DNA of 64,000 nucleotides from Artocarpus heterophyllus (Eukaryota > Streptophyta > Magnoliopsida > Rosales > Moraceae): contig CM046351.1 of the NCBI GenBank assembly GCA_025403435.1, forward strand, positions 27,803,730 through 27,867,729, given 5' to 3'. Below the pieces are notes generated by a model. That model did no database searches, was not told the origin of the DNA, and worked only from the letters and a program-made list of their open reading frames with translations. Below are positions 47,301-58,051 of this stretch, in pieces. How positions within the stretch are numbered: the stretch's first letter is position 1; each line of letters starts with the position of its first letter. Both the position numbers and the translations under genes were made by a program.

Positions 47301-48322
47301 AGATGGACATCTCCCACTGCTTCCGCTGAGACCAAGGATCCATCGCCCATCCGAAGCGTTAAGTCTTCACGAAGTAGACTTCTCGTTTCTTTGAATCCCT
47401 GCAGAGAAACACAAACATGATTAGTTGCACCAGAATCTATGACCCAAATGTCACTGGATTCCTCAACCAAACAAGTTTCTAAATATAGAAGATCACACCT
47501 ACCTCCCTTGGAAAGGAAGTCCTTGCAATGCTTCTTTATATGCCCGACCTTACCACAAAAGAAGCACTTAAGCTTCTTTGGGTTCTTCTTCTTCTTCTTC
47601 TTGCTCTTGGTAGCAATAGGAATAGAAGACTTCCCACTCTTGGCCCGTTGTTTCTTTCCATTCCCAGAGTTAGGATTGGAACCAGAAGCAGCTACCATAT
47701 TGGCCTCTCCACCAGCAGGAGACTCCCTGATCAGCAGTTCAAACTCTTGTAACTGTTTCATCAGTTCTGTCAAGGTCATATCCCGTCTATTGCTTAGATT
47801 AAAAGTAGCTCTAAACGGAATAAATTCCTTAGACAGAGTCTCAAAGACCATAGTCATCTGAGTTTCAGCATCGATGTCGGCTCCATTGGTTTGAGCCTCA
47901 GCCAGGTAACCCATGACCAACATCATGTGCTCCTTTACAGATGTCCCCGGTCTCTGTCTACAGTTTAAGAGTTTCCGAAGCGCCCCTTGCCGCTTTGTTA
48001 TGGCCTGGCCTCCAAACATGTCCTCAAGATTATCCAAGATCTGCTTCGCAGTCTCATAATCCTGATGTTGAGCCTGCAGCACGTTATTCATGCTAGCCAT
48101 AACATAGCAGCGGGCCTGATCATTAGCATCTTTCCAGCGTTCGTACGCTTGGAATTGCTCATTACTTGAGTCTCCCGTAGGTTCGGGAGGACAAGGAGTT
48201 GTCAGAACATATTTCAGTTTCTCAAAGGAAAGGACGATGTCCAGGTTCCGTTTCCAATCATTATAGTTCTCACCGGTCAATTGGTTTTTGTCAAGTATCG
48301 ATGATAAAGCGTTTTTAGACAT
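44369..48322 (-). pseudogene. Copia-2 gag-pol polyprotein with one in-frame stop
   Basis: A continuous minus-strand frame of about 1,317 codons with one TAG at 46342-46340 (codon about 661), just after the integrase core, where the family normally has a tryptophan. Domains: UBN2-type gag (about 10-200); Lys-rich stretch and CCHC knuckle [14 protein letters not shown] (253-266); protease [15 protein letters not shown]-pre-integrase ([18 protein letters not shown]); integrase core ([40 protein letters not shown]); RT ([24 protein letters not shown] near 990); RNase H ([25 protein letters not shown]). Start taken at MSKNAL (48322), where the gag family begins; 24 upstream in-frame residues look like leader. 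A protein ending at the stop would hold gag, protease and most of integrase but no RT. Confidence 0.94.
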
Positions 48323-48472
48323 TTTCAATCTACAATAAAGAATCATATACCAAACATAAGCAAACATATATAATAATTTAGTAAGATAACACAATCATGT
48401 AAATTATACAAATGTGTTTATGTGTCAAAACCTTGAAAATATCACAACCTTACAACGATAATTCCCAACTCA

Positions 48473-48882
48473 GAATTCAACATGCTCCTAGGGGAGTCAT
48501 GCCAAATTCAATCAGGAACACGGATCCCCTCCTGATTAATATATGCCATCCAGGACCCGTATGATCCAGCATATACTAATAATCGTTTCTTTGGCCATTA
48601 ATTTTATTAACAGAGCTCCTAGGGGAGGTTAATAATAAAATTAACGTGAGTGTATAACCACCGTTTTAATATTTTATCCATGATTTATAATCACCACCTA
48701 GGGGTGTGCAATCATAAATCATACTAAAATACCTTATCCTTTCAGAGATCCAATCTGGTACATGATAGAAATCCCTTCCTAGGGGTTGGGACCATCATGT
48801 TCTTCCTATGGACCAACGATGGAGGCCTTAGGTTCTCTCTTCGAAAACCTTCTCCCACTCAATCTTTTGAAGTCAAGGTTTT
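48473..48882. repeat. Hairpin array in the Copia-2 leader
   Basis: Seven consecutive imperfect inverted repeats: 48473-48509, 48510-48537, 48540-48575, 48598-48644, 48680-48722, 48760-48800 and 48844-48882. Numbers 1, 4, 5 and 6 share the apex CC-TAGG-GG, while their stems differ in sequence. In number 5 the adjacent pair has changed on both sides (CACC/GGTG in place of CTCC/GGAG), so pairing is kept. Confidence 0.75.
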
Positions 48883-49290
48883 ATTTTAAAATTATGCATG
48901 AACAATTTTAATATGAGCGGCACTCCCTATTCTATATGACATGTTATCAATATACATGGTAAATCATATTATAATGCAGACAAGCAAAGCAATCAAGCAA
49001 AGCTACAAGCATAATAATAATAACCGTAATATTATGGTTCCACCCTAGAGAATAGAAAAAATAAGATTACAAGAGAATAATCGAGACATTTATCGATTCT
49101 TCATCCTTGAATCCTCAAGCCGTATCCTTCTTCATGTAATATCCATCTTCAAGTCCTCAATCCCGTATGAATCGAACACTTCATATTTCCGGTCATATCC
49201 AAATTTAATGTTTCTCAGAATCGTCCCAAAAATAAAATTAAAACTGCACTGAAAAAATCGCACCTTTTCTGGACACCTGGCAGCTCTCGG

Positions 49291-49471
49291 TCGGCAGGCC
49301 GATCTGGGTGATCGGTCTGCCGATCATGGTGGTTCGGCCTGCCGAACATGAAGGTTCGGCCTGCCGGCAGAGCACCAAAATTTCTGCCCCACTGTCGGCC
49401 TGCCGGACCATGCGTCCGGCCTGCCGATCTGTGACCTTCGGCCTGCCGAACTGTGAGGTCCGGCATGCCGA
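49291..49471. repeat. Palindrome array in the Copia-2 leader
   Basis: Eight units of TTCGGCCTGCCGAA or close variants start at 49291, 49311, 49333, 49355, 49395, 49415, 49437 and 49459. The steps are 20, 22, 22, 40, 20, 22 and 22 bp. One step is a double interval, as if one unit were lost. Confidence 0.92.
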
Positions 49472-49963
49472 CCGAGCAGAAAACCCTCAATCCAGAAAAT
49501 ACAATTTTAATGCAATTCATCAATTTTATTTTCAACAATTCAAAAACATAAAATTAGAGACTCAGGAAATACCTGGAGGCGCCATCATCTATCTTCAAGA
49601 TCCGACTTCTCGTTCCGTCTTCTCCGAATAATTATTTAATTACAAAATTCTTACAAATTAAATAATAATTCCTAGACGGAGATGATAGTCCGCCATCTAA
49701 TTACATGAAAAACCTAGATACACATTCTAACCTCTAAGGAACCATAACCGGTATTGATTAATTAATAAATAATTAAACAACAATTTAATCAACCATAATT
49801 AATTAATAAACATTCACCATATAATCCATGACAACATATATATTATATAGAAACCTAGAGTGCCATCTCTCTATAAAATTTAATTCAAGCATTGGAGAGA
49901 TTAAGATCACAAAATTTATGCATATAACATGATCACAAACTTGCAAATTTATGTAAAAACCTC

Positions 49964-49976
49964 GGCTCTGATACCA
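49964..49976 (-). other. Copia-2 primer-binding site
   Basis: TGGTATCAGAGCC on the minus strand, complementary to initiator tRNA-Met, two bases inside the 5' LTR. Confidence 0.93.
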
Positions 49977-50367
49977 ATTGTTGGAAACAAAGTGCGCAGC
50001 GGAATTTTAAAAATTTTTCATCAGAGTATTTTCCAAAACACAAGTTTGACATGTTATATGTATAAATTAAACAGATCTTACTAACCTCAGTATGCCGAAG
50101 AACCTCCGCGACCTGTGTAGAGAAGTAACGTTCCAGAAGAGCCTCAACCAACTGGTCTTCTTTGCTATTCTCTATCCACAACCGGAGTGAGTGTGGGCTC
50201 ACACGTACAGCTCTTCCACCGGTGACTCTCCTTCCAACCAATAGAGAGAACCCAAAGCTAGTGTTCGTGATTTGTGAACAAAAGCTCTCAGGGAGTTTTT
50301 AGATGCTCACTAGAAGAGTATCACTCTTAATCTCTCAAATTGATCTGAGTAAATCATTAGACTCACT

Positions 50368-50378
50368 CCCTTTTTATA
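50368..50378 (-). promoter_or_regulatory. Copia-2 TATA box
   Basis: TATAAAAAGGG on the minus strand in the 5' LTR, about 1.63 kb into the LTR and 120 bp downstream of the palindrome array. It leaves about 370 bp for R-U5. Confidence 0.75.
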
Positions 50379-50497
50379 CCTATTGGTCCTTGGGGTCAGT
50401 CCATATCAGATTAGGTCTCAAAAATCGAAATAGAATCAAGTTCGGATCAATATCTGATAAGATACGCGTGAAAAACGCGTAATCTTAGCTGTCGCGG

Positions 50498-50575
50498 TCG
50501 GCATGCCGAACTGTGAGATAGGCAGGCCGAACTGGTCAGTTCGGCAGGCCGAACACGTCATCCGGCATGCCGAAC
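50498..50575. repeat. Palindrome array in Copia-2 5' LTR
   Basis: Same four units as in the 3' LTR, offset by 7,657 bp. The array sits upstream of the promoter of this copy. Confidence 0.9.
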
Positions 50576-52016
50576 TGCCGAGAAAAAATCTCCGTGAATC
50601 TTTTATTTTCCACCCGAGATTCTAAAGGATAAAGTCTCAGTTTTGATTCAAATAGCCCAATAGAAAAGATATTTGATCAAAACAAACTTTATCAAGATAA
50701 TCTCTAAGAAAATAAATCAATTCACAATAATTCTACAAGTTTATCTTGTTCTAATTGTCCAAAATTAAAACAACCGATAAACAGACAAGAATTATCCGAA
50801 CGCCATAATTCAACAAGTTCATCTTGAACTAATTTCTTACATAATTAATTCAACCGATAAACAGACATGAATTATTTGATTCTTATAAATTTTAAACCAA
50901 TCTGATAAATCCGACATAAGTCACCAATTATTGGAAAAGCACGCCGTGTCGTTACAGGATTTTGTGAGCTAGCAAAGGGGACCAAAATGGACCTATAAAG
51001 TTCAAGCTCATGATAACTATGAAACCCAATATCCCAGATATACATTTCACAATTATCAACTCCAACGCTACTCCACTAAAAGCTTGGAGCTGCACTCTCG
51101 AACTTTATAGAATTACGAAGCTCAAGTAGCTAAGTCTCCATGACATATCATAGTGTATCGCATCCCCATATGATCATCCATAATCGGCTTAAGGACAAGT
51201 TCTGTCTTACCTTCCCGATTATTTTTATCTTACGTTCCATTGTCTCACCATTAGAAAACTTACCATCCAAAGATAGTATACCATTCGGTTACACCTATGT
51301 ATCCAAATGGTTGAGCGCTCCAGTTTTCCAATTACAGGACAACGCATATAAGAGGATATCATTACTCCTAAAGAGGAGCTATGGATTCCATATCTATGAA
51401 TAACAAGTCTACGCTACCAAGAGTCATGCCTCCAACGTACCGGCATGCATGCCACTATAGAGATGTGGGAGTCACCCATTGGTACATCAAAAGACACAAG
51501 TCGAGACAACGGGCCCATTATTCATCTCAGGATTAAGATACAATACAAATGATTGTCTAAAGTGAATCGATTTGACAAGACAGAATTATTAATCCAAATC
51601 AATTCACTTTATGTCCCGATCCAACACATCGTCACCTATGACAATGCGCCAATGTTTCTATTCACGGAGTCCAACTCCGATGGCCAAGACAAACCATCTC
51701 CCAAAAGGGATATAGACAACATAACAATCTTTACATGAATAAAGCGCCCAACTTTATTCCCTCGATTGCGGATCATATATTTTAGACCATCACCTTAAGA
51801 GTCGTGTCTACCGCATAATCATCCCATCATATGCCCAACTCTTAAGGTTTAGACTGACAGTCTCAGACTACTGTTTGCTTATCATACATTCAACAAATAT
51901 GAACGTAAAGAGGACAATATTTGGTATATATAAATGAATAAATTCTTTATTGATAAAAATGTCTCCAAAAACGTATTACATTTTTACTCCTTAGAGCATA
52001 CATGTCTAACAATAGT

Positions 52017-52830
52017 GCCAGGAGGTTTTAAGTTTACCACAATGGCAGTTGACTATTACACGAAGTAGGCCGAAGCAAAAGCTTTTACCACCATTATAGA
52101 AGCAAATTGCATGAGTTTTATCTAGTCCCATATTGTCTATCGTTTCGGTGTACCACATTTGCTTGTCTTTCATAATGGAAAATAGTTTGACAACATGAAG
52201 ACTAGAAAGTTCTGTAATGATCTTGGCATCCATAAGAATTTCTCGGCTGTAATGTACTCACAGTCAAATAATCAAGTGGAAGCAGTGAAAAAGATTATTA
52301 AAAATACACTCAAGAAGTGCCTTGATGACCTAAAGGGCATGTGCGCAAAAGAGCTTCCTAGTTATTATGGGCGTATAAAATGACGAGTAGAATAACCACA
52401 AACGAGACGCCATTTTCCCTAAACTATAGAGCTGAAGCAGTTTTACCAATTGAGCTTACCATGCCCATTAGTCGAATTGTCAGGTTCGATGAAGGAATGA
52501 ATACATAGTTGATGAATGCATAGCTCGACCTGCTTAAAGAACGAAGAATTGATTCATGAATTTGCCTCACTGTTTATCAACAGAGAACGACAAGATACTA
52601 TAATAAGAAGGCTAAGGAAAGAAGATTCATTGTTAGGGACAGTCTTTAAAAGAGTAACTCCAAGCACAAAGCCAAGGAATATGAGTCCTCTTGGTCCAAA
52701 CTAGGAGCCTTATACGATCCAGGATGCTATTAGGCCTAGAACTTATACATTAGAATCGATGAACAATCGACATATTGAGCATCCTTAGAATGCAGAGCAT
52801 TTGCGCCCTTATTACCAGTAATTATAGAAT
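52017..52830 (+). pseudogene. Tat element integrase C-part (degenerate)
   Basis: Continues the integrase broken at 42321. It starts with MAVDYYTK and AEAKAFTT (near 52040), then KFCNDLGIHKNFSAVMYSQS and NNQVEAVKKIIKNTLKKCLD (near 52210-52310), and the C-terminal part RTYTLESMNNRH (near 52738). Stops and frame changes are frequent. The catalytic Asp regions are damaged. Confidence 0.85.
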
Positions 52831-53369
52831 TTGCTTTAGTTATTTCTATCTTTATGATGATTGATTACAAAGTATTAAATAAAACTCCAAAGGAGTTATT
52901 TCATTTTTATTTTTTTATGCTTTCTAATTTTGTTATGTCTACTATATCAAAGATGTAAAAAATTGAAGCAAAGATTAAGTGTTTGACATGGGGCCATAAG
53001 GCAGGCAAGGTTAACAACCCTAGACTATCCCCCTTGATATCGTATGCGATCGTAGACTAAAAAAGTCTACCACCAATTATTGATTAAAGATTCAATGTTT
53101 AATATAAGAGGCATAATATCCCTTTGGTATCCTATGCAATCATAGACTTTAAAGAAGTCTACTAAGTTAGTGCTCTAACACATATGACAAAACGTAACGC
53201 GTAAAGTCTACTGCTTCTTCATTGAAGAAAATAATCATAAAAAATATATATATTCATCAAAACTCAAAAAAGGCCAAAGGCTATATAGTCATTACAAGGG
53301 CAGCCAAAGGCCTAAAAAGGAAAAAAAAAAATCTCTATTGGTTTTCCCTGTTGGATCCTCTACTTCAAC
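52831..53369 (+). other. Tat element post-integrase noncoding
   Basis: AT-rich 3' region after the pol remnant. It contains a partly repeated block of about 50 bp (near 53020-53060 and 53110-53160, sharing ATCCCxTTGxTATC and TATGC-ATC-TAGACT). No gene seen. Confidence 0.55.
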
Positions 53370-55687
53370 CTCTTTCTTTTCTGCAGTCGCCTCGTCAACC
53401 AGGGTTGAAGTATCCAAGGAATATAAGAAAGACAAGTCCTAGTCTTGGTGAATTCCATGAATTTGCTTTACAATTTGTTTGCTTACCGACATGAGGATAG
53501 CCTTCTAAATTTGTGCAAATTCCTTAAAAGCTTCGCATTTCTTGATTGCTATTTCAATCGTAGCAGAGATGGCCTTGGTAATGTCCTTTCCTTTCTTCCT
53601 CTCTACATTAAGGGTAGCAGCTTTAAAGCTTTCCTTAGGCTTGAGCAATTTTTCCCTATCCCTTCAACCTCAGCCCTCAGGTCGTCGATTTGCTTAAAGA
53701 GCTTAGAGGAATTATCTTGCTCAACGCAAAGGAGAGCTTAGACTTTCATCTCCTTATCCTTGGCTTCCTCAATCACCATCTTCTCATCCTTACGTAGAGT
53801 TCTCAAGGACTCAATCTCTTAGTGACGTCCTTCAGTGTTGTTCACTAGTTGTTCAATCTCGCAGTATGAGATTAAAGGCATCATAAGAGCCTGAAAGAAA
53901 AAAAGATGTCAAAAAAGGCGACATATATACAAAATGGTGAAGAAAAAAACTCATGTAGTACTCTTACCCTGACTTGGCTGCAGATTTGCTCTTTGTGGTG
54001 CAAGAGGAGACGGCACATTTTTGCGGTACACTAGTCCTTCTTGAAGAAGAACTTGTATATCGCTTGGAAGGCAAACCCAAACCGAGGAGGGAGGTCAAGC
54101 ATGATACGTCGCCCATGATAAAGTTAGTATCACTTACTCGACCCCCAAGGAGTAGGCGGAGAGGCTTTTTTGATGGAAGAGTGGGCAAATCCGTGACCTT
54201 AATCACAGATGCTTTCTCATATCAACGTTTAAGAGCCGACATACTCTCATCAGTCCTCTGCTTCTTAGTTCAATAGCTTTTCTCAGATTGCCGACTCTTG
54301 TCTTTCTTCAAGTCAGCCTTCTTGGGATTAGATCCACCTCCAGATGAGGTCCTACTAGTAGAGGCCTGGGGCCTTCTTGCTAAGGTCTAGGAGTTTCAAG
54401 TTCAACATGTCTGCAAAGAAAACTAAAGTTAGTTATAAAACAAATATATATACACACACATAAATATATATATTCACAACAGCTCAACAAAAAATCTCTA
54501 CCCTTTTTATTTGGCCCTTAAGGAATTTGCTTTAGGATAACCCAGGCAGGCTCAGGGAGCTCGACAATTAAACCAATAACCTTTTATTCTCTTCCGTAAG
54601 GAGATTTTTGATCCTTCTCTCCTCCTCCAAAAGCTCAGTGATTTGCCTAAGCTAACTGGTCTAGCCACTGAAAGTACGGGATGTTTAGCAAGCTCTACAA
54701 TAGGGAAAATAAAGCTAAGTAAAAAAAAAAAAAAAAAAAGAGGAGGATAAAAGACGTGAAAGAAGAGGTTGAAGGTCTAGCGTGGGAAGCTTATTGGCAA
54801 TCCTCTAGGTAGTATCGACTTCGTATTTCTTTGGATTGTAACCTGATTGCCCATCCAAAGGATGAGTGTTGAAGTCTCCCTTCAACATTAAAAAAAAAAA
54901 TCTTCTTCTAGTCGTGACTGGAAGTGGGAAGATTTAGAATAATGGGGTCCTTATCTTTAGCCAAACTATAAGTTCCAGCATAATAGAAGCCCTTGGACGG
55001 AGACTGACTAATGCAATAGCAGTACAAGAACTTGTCTAGTCAAAGTGGAGCTCTAAAGTGAAGCCATCACAAAATCCACATCCTTAACAAGATGAACCAA
55101 AAATTAGGGGAAGGCTACATGGGCGACATTTCCAATTTGCAGCAGAGCCTTTTAATGAATGGGTGGAGAGGAAAAGTTTGCCCTGCCGTCACGCACTGAT
55201 TTGTAGACAACCAGTTGTCCTGGTAGTGCAGCATCAGTGCATTGATATTTGTTAGGAATAACAAACTCAAAATATCGATTGTTGATGAGACCTTTAGCGA
55301 AAACTTTATGAACGTCATAAGGAGGACAACGCAATTTAGTCATCCTTGCCTTTTTTGATAAGGCCTCACCTTTAATCGTAGTCAAAGGCTCTTTTCTGTT
55401 TGCGGCTGTACCAAAAGATCACCCTTTTGAAAGTACGAAGGCATTTGTACTGGTCAAGGATACCAATGGTTTGGAACTATCATAGTAACAGGAATAGGCA
55501 CGCTGTCCGCAAGCTAATCAACACTGTCTGTTGAAGGGATAGTGTCAAAATTGTCAGTATCCCTAAAGATTGGTTCATCCCCAAAGATGAAATCGTCGCT
55601 ATACTGTGAAGCCTTGGGAACCTCTGCAGCATCTAGGCAAACACAAGATGAAGACTCGACCTCTTGAGGCTTTCTAGGAAAAGACAT
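53370..55687 (-). pseudogene. Antisense reading frame in the Tat 3' region (degenerate)
   Basis: Minus-strand similarity running opposite to pol. It starts MSFPRKPQEVESSSCVCLDA at 55687, then has FPLHPFIKRLCCKLEMSP near 55150 followed by NFWFILLRMW. Further down there is a Ser/Arg/Lys-rich part (54206-53964) and a helix-rich, probably coiled-coil part (EIESLRTLRKDEKMVIEEAK, near 53800). FPLHPF followed by an N-x-W region recalls the plant 'putative gypsy-type transposon' family, recalled from memory and not searched. Many stops and shifts. The function in intact relatives is unknown to me; antisense frames are known in some Tat elements. Confidence 0.5.
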
Positions 55688-56180
55688 GGCTTGCTATAAA
55701 AAAATAAGAAAAGAGAGAAAGTGTGTTAAAGACTTAACCTATATTGAGAGGTCGACCTAAAGGTAGCTTCTAAAGATTCAAGTATAAGCCAAATAGTCGG
55801 CCTAAACATTTATGCATATGAAGGACGACTTAACATAGAACTTTAGAAAAACAATGTATTCTTTTCATATCCTAAAACCATAGAAATACTATTAAAATAG
55901 CCTAACGTGATTTTCCCAACTATTCTTAATACTCTATTTGTAAACTAACCTATTTTCGCATGAAATCGGCATTAAAAAAAAAGGAAAAGGGTAAAGATGG
56001 GAATCAAAAAATGCAAGAAGATTTATTGGCTTGCAAAGCTTTGTGTTGAGACCCTTGGAATTGGCTGATTTACTCGGGAAAGGGAAAAGCACACATGCAA
56101 TAAAATAAAGGGCCCAAAAGAGTAGTTAGGAGGGTATTCTAGATTTCTAAGAGGGCTAAAGTGCTTTTGGCAAAGTAACA
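55688..56180. other. Tat element 3' noncoding stretch
   Basis: AT-rich; presumably the promoter side of the antisense frame. I see nothing else before the hAT TSD at 56181-56188. Confidence 0.5.
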
Positions 56181-56188
56181 GCAAGAAC

Positions 56189-57013
56189 TAGGGGTGAACG
56201 GTGGGCGGTTTGATGGTTTTTGGGCGGGTGCGGTGCGGTTTTTTTGGATGACGGGTTAGCGATTAACCAACCCGCAAACTGCCCACCACATGGCGGGTGG
56301 TTTCGGTTTGGTTTTGGGTGGTTGCGGGCGGGTTGAGGCAGTTTAGACCTATGCTATTGCTCAATGTAATTTTTTAGACCTTTTTTTTAGAAAATGAAGA
56401 AAATTTGTAGAAAATATAAGATGATAATACATAAAGCATTCCCAACAACAAGCAAGTTTGATGCCTAAAGACAATGACCATATTCAAAAGTATAAATTAA
56501 GAAACATAATAATTCACTGCAACAAGAAACATCAACTACAGATACAGTGATGAACAAAGTCAAGAGTCTATAAAGATTAAAGCCTATTCATTGGGTTCGA
56601 AAATAATAGAATGCTACAAGTGAAACGATGCACAAAGTCAAGTGTTCTTTTTTTTTTAAGGCTTTCTCTACTAACTTACTTGATTTGAATTTTGATTACT
56701 TTACAAAATAATAAGAAAATTTCAAGTTTTCAATATGTCAAGAGGCAGCCGAGTCCGTGCTTAGAGTGTTGGATTGTTTAATCATCTCTAAAATAAGAAC
56801 AAAATCAAATAAATGATAAGTTTTTTTTTTAATATATAGGCGGGCGGGTGCGGGTTGAACCCACACTCAAAGACTTAAAACCAAACCCGTCCACCTGAAT
56901 GTATTGGTGAACCCACCCGCCAGTGGGTTGCTAACGTAAACCTGCTTTTTTCGAGATGGGAGGGCCCATTCGCGGGCGGTTGGCGGGTGCGGGGCGGTTT
57001 TTGTACAGCCCTA
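56189..57013. mobile_element. hAT-type MITE 2
   Basis: 825 bp with a perfect 8-bp TSD GCAAGAAC (56181-56188 and 57014-57021). Termini are TAGGGGTGAACGGTGGGCGG and, read inward from the other end, TAGGGCTGTACAAAAACCGCC. Both subterminal regions are rich in GGCGGGTGCGG motifs. No transposase. Inserted in the Tat 3' region. Confidence 0.9.
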
Positions 57014-57021
57014 GCAAGAAC

Positions 57022-57438
57022 GCCAATTGAAATGGCAAAAACTGAGTCTGAAAATTGTTTTTATATACACTTTAAGGGTAAAAATCTTGACCGTCAAATC
57101 AAAAGATCATTAATCCAAGGGCCAAAGGTTAAGGTAACCAAAGACACCATCCCACAGCTTAGATTTTAGGCAGGAAATTTCCAAAGCCATCCCATGGTCC
57201 AAATTGAAAACCTCTAAATCTAAAACGACATCTGACACAATAAAGCGATGGTCGTAACAATCAACACAACTGGTTGGTTGTTTGAGGAGTCAAAGTGGCA
57301 GGCGATATTCATGGCAATAGTAAAAGACTTCATGAAAAAGAAGCCCTCAAATTGAAGCAAGCTCGACTACTTAGTGTCAGGAGACTTATTAAAGTCTTAA
57401 CCTCAAGAAGCACGAAGCAACTTGAAGAGTTGCTTCAT
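57022..57438 (+). other. Tat element 3' untranslated stretch
   Basis: Sequence between the MITE and the polypurine tract; no gene or structure recognised. Confidence 0.5.
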
Positions 57439-57451
57439 GCTGGGGGGAAAT
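57439..57451 (+). other. Tat element polypurine tract
   Basis: GCTGGGGGGAAAT directly precedes the 3' LTR on the plus strand, which confirms the element's orientation. Confidence 0.8.
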
Positions 57452-58051
57452 TGTTATAGGTAATCTCGATGGCCCAAGGCCCAACGTCAAGATTGAGAAA
57501 AACCCAACAAAGGCCCAAGTTTCAGAAGGGATCTTAATTGGAAAACAAGTTGATAGGGGTTTGCCAAGTGTCAAAATGTCTTAGGGAAGGAAGGAGATCA
57601 AGTTAAGGGAATGTCTAAGTTCATTGAATGCAGAGGCCCATATTTGAATTACAAATAAAGGAAATCAAATCCTCACAAAATTAGGGATCAACATGATCCA
57701 AGCAACAATTATGGATGGTCAAATACAAAGAAAGTGGGAATTAATAAAATTAGGAAAGGGACATTTTTTATTCTATATTTAAATTCTTATAATTTTATCA
57801 TTTTGTACGTGAAGTTATGGCTATAAATAGGGGTGAAAAAACCCCAGAGAAAACTTTTTCTCTTTGGCCTTCTCACGCTTGTGTATTTAGAAGAATTAAA
57901 AAGAAAACCTAAAAGTGGACGTAGCTCACATTGAGTGACCCACAATAAACTCCTTGTGTTCTTTATTTCTGCATGTTTTTTCTTTTCTAGTTTGCATTAT
58001 TCATTGTGAGTGATTTGTGAGATAATCATTGAACTAAATTCACCATCAACA
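57452..58051 (+). repeat. Tat element 3' LTR
   Basis: 600 bp with TGTTATAGG and CACCATCAACA ends. A TATAAATA box is intact at 57832-57839, unlike in the 5' LTR. Confidence 0.9.

Larger units (their letters stand above)
48323..49963 (-). promoter_or_regulatory. Copia-2 5' untranslated leader (1.6 kb)
   Basis: Between the primer-binding site and the gag start. From 5' to 3' on the minus strand it holds an AT-rich part, the GC-rich palindrome array (49471-49291), an AT-rich part and a cluster of hairpins (48882-48473). No protein frame is supported; the two overlapping frames at 49215-49631 are translations of the palindrome array. Confidence 0.8.
42322..52011 (-). mobile_element. Copia-2 LTR retrotransposon (young)
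   Basis: A 9,690-bp Ty1/copia element on the minus strand with a perfect 5-bp TSD ATAGT (42317-42321 and 52012-52016). Both LTRs are 2,033 bp and differ at only about three positions that I saw. It has a primer-binding site, a polypurine tract, a long structured 5' leader and a gag-pol frame broken by one stop. It is inserted in the integrase of the Tat element. Confidence 0.96.
49979..52011 (-). repeat. Copia-2 5' LTR
   Basis: 2,033-bp partner of 42322-44354. Substitutions I saw are near 50672, 51124 and 51569. It contains the palindrome array copy at 50498-50575. Confidence 0.95.
36773..58051 (+). mobile_element. Tat-lineage Gypsy retrotransposon (old, degenerate)
   Basis: Plus-strand Ty3/gypsy element with LTRs 36773-37351 (579 bp) and 57452-58051 (600 bp), both ending CACCATCAACA. 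The flanks are TCACT and CCACT, a TSD with one mismatch. Protein remnants follow the order gag, protease, RT, RNase H, a second RNase H-like domain and integrase. The duplicated RNase H is a mark of the Tat lineage. Copia-2 (42322-52011) and a hAT MITE (56189-57013) are nested inside. Stops are frequent; no part is functional. Confidence 0.9.

Noticed and set aside
49215..49631. Two overlapping 107-codon open frames
   Set aside because: They are translations of the palindrome array on both strands; the regular unit spacing explains the open frames, and no start context or family supports them.
42841..50575. CRISPR-like arrays of short palindromic repeats with regular spacing
   Set aside because: Repeats are only 14 bp, degenerate, with 6-9 bp spacers, lie inside retrotransposon LTRs and leader of a plant genome, and there are no cas genes.
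43483..51738. Small frames duplicated in both Copia-2 LTRs
   Set aside because: LTR sequence copied at insertion; no domain or coding signature.
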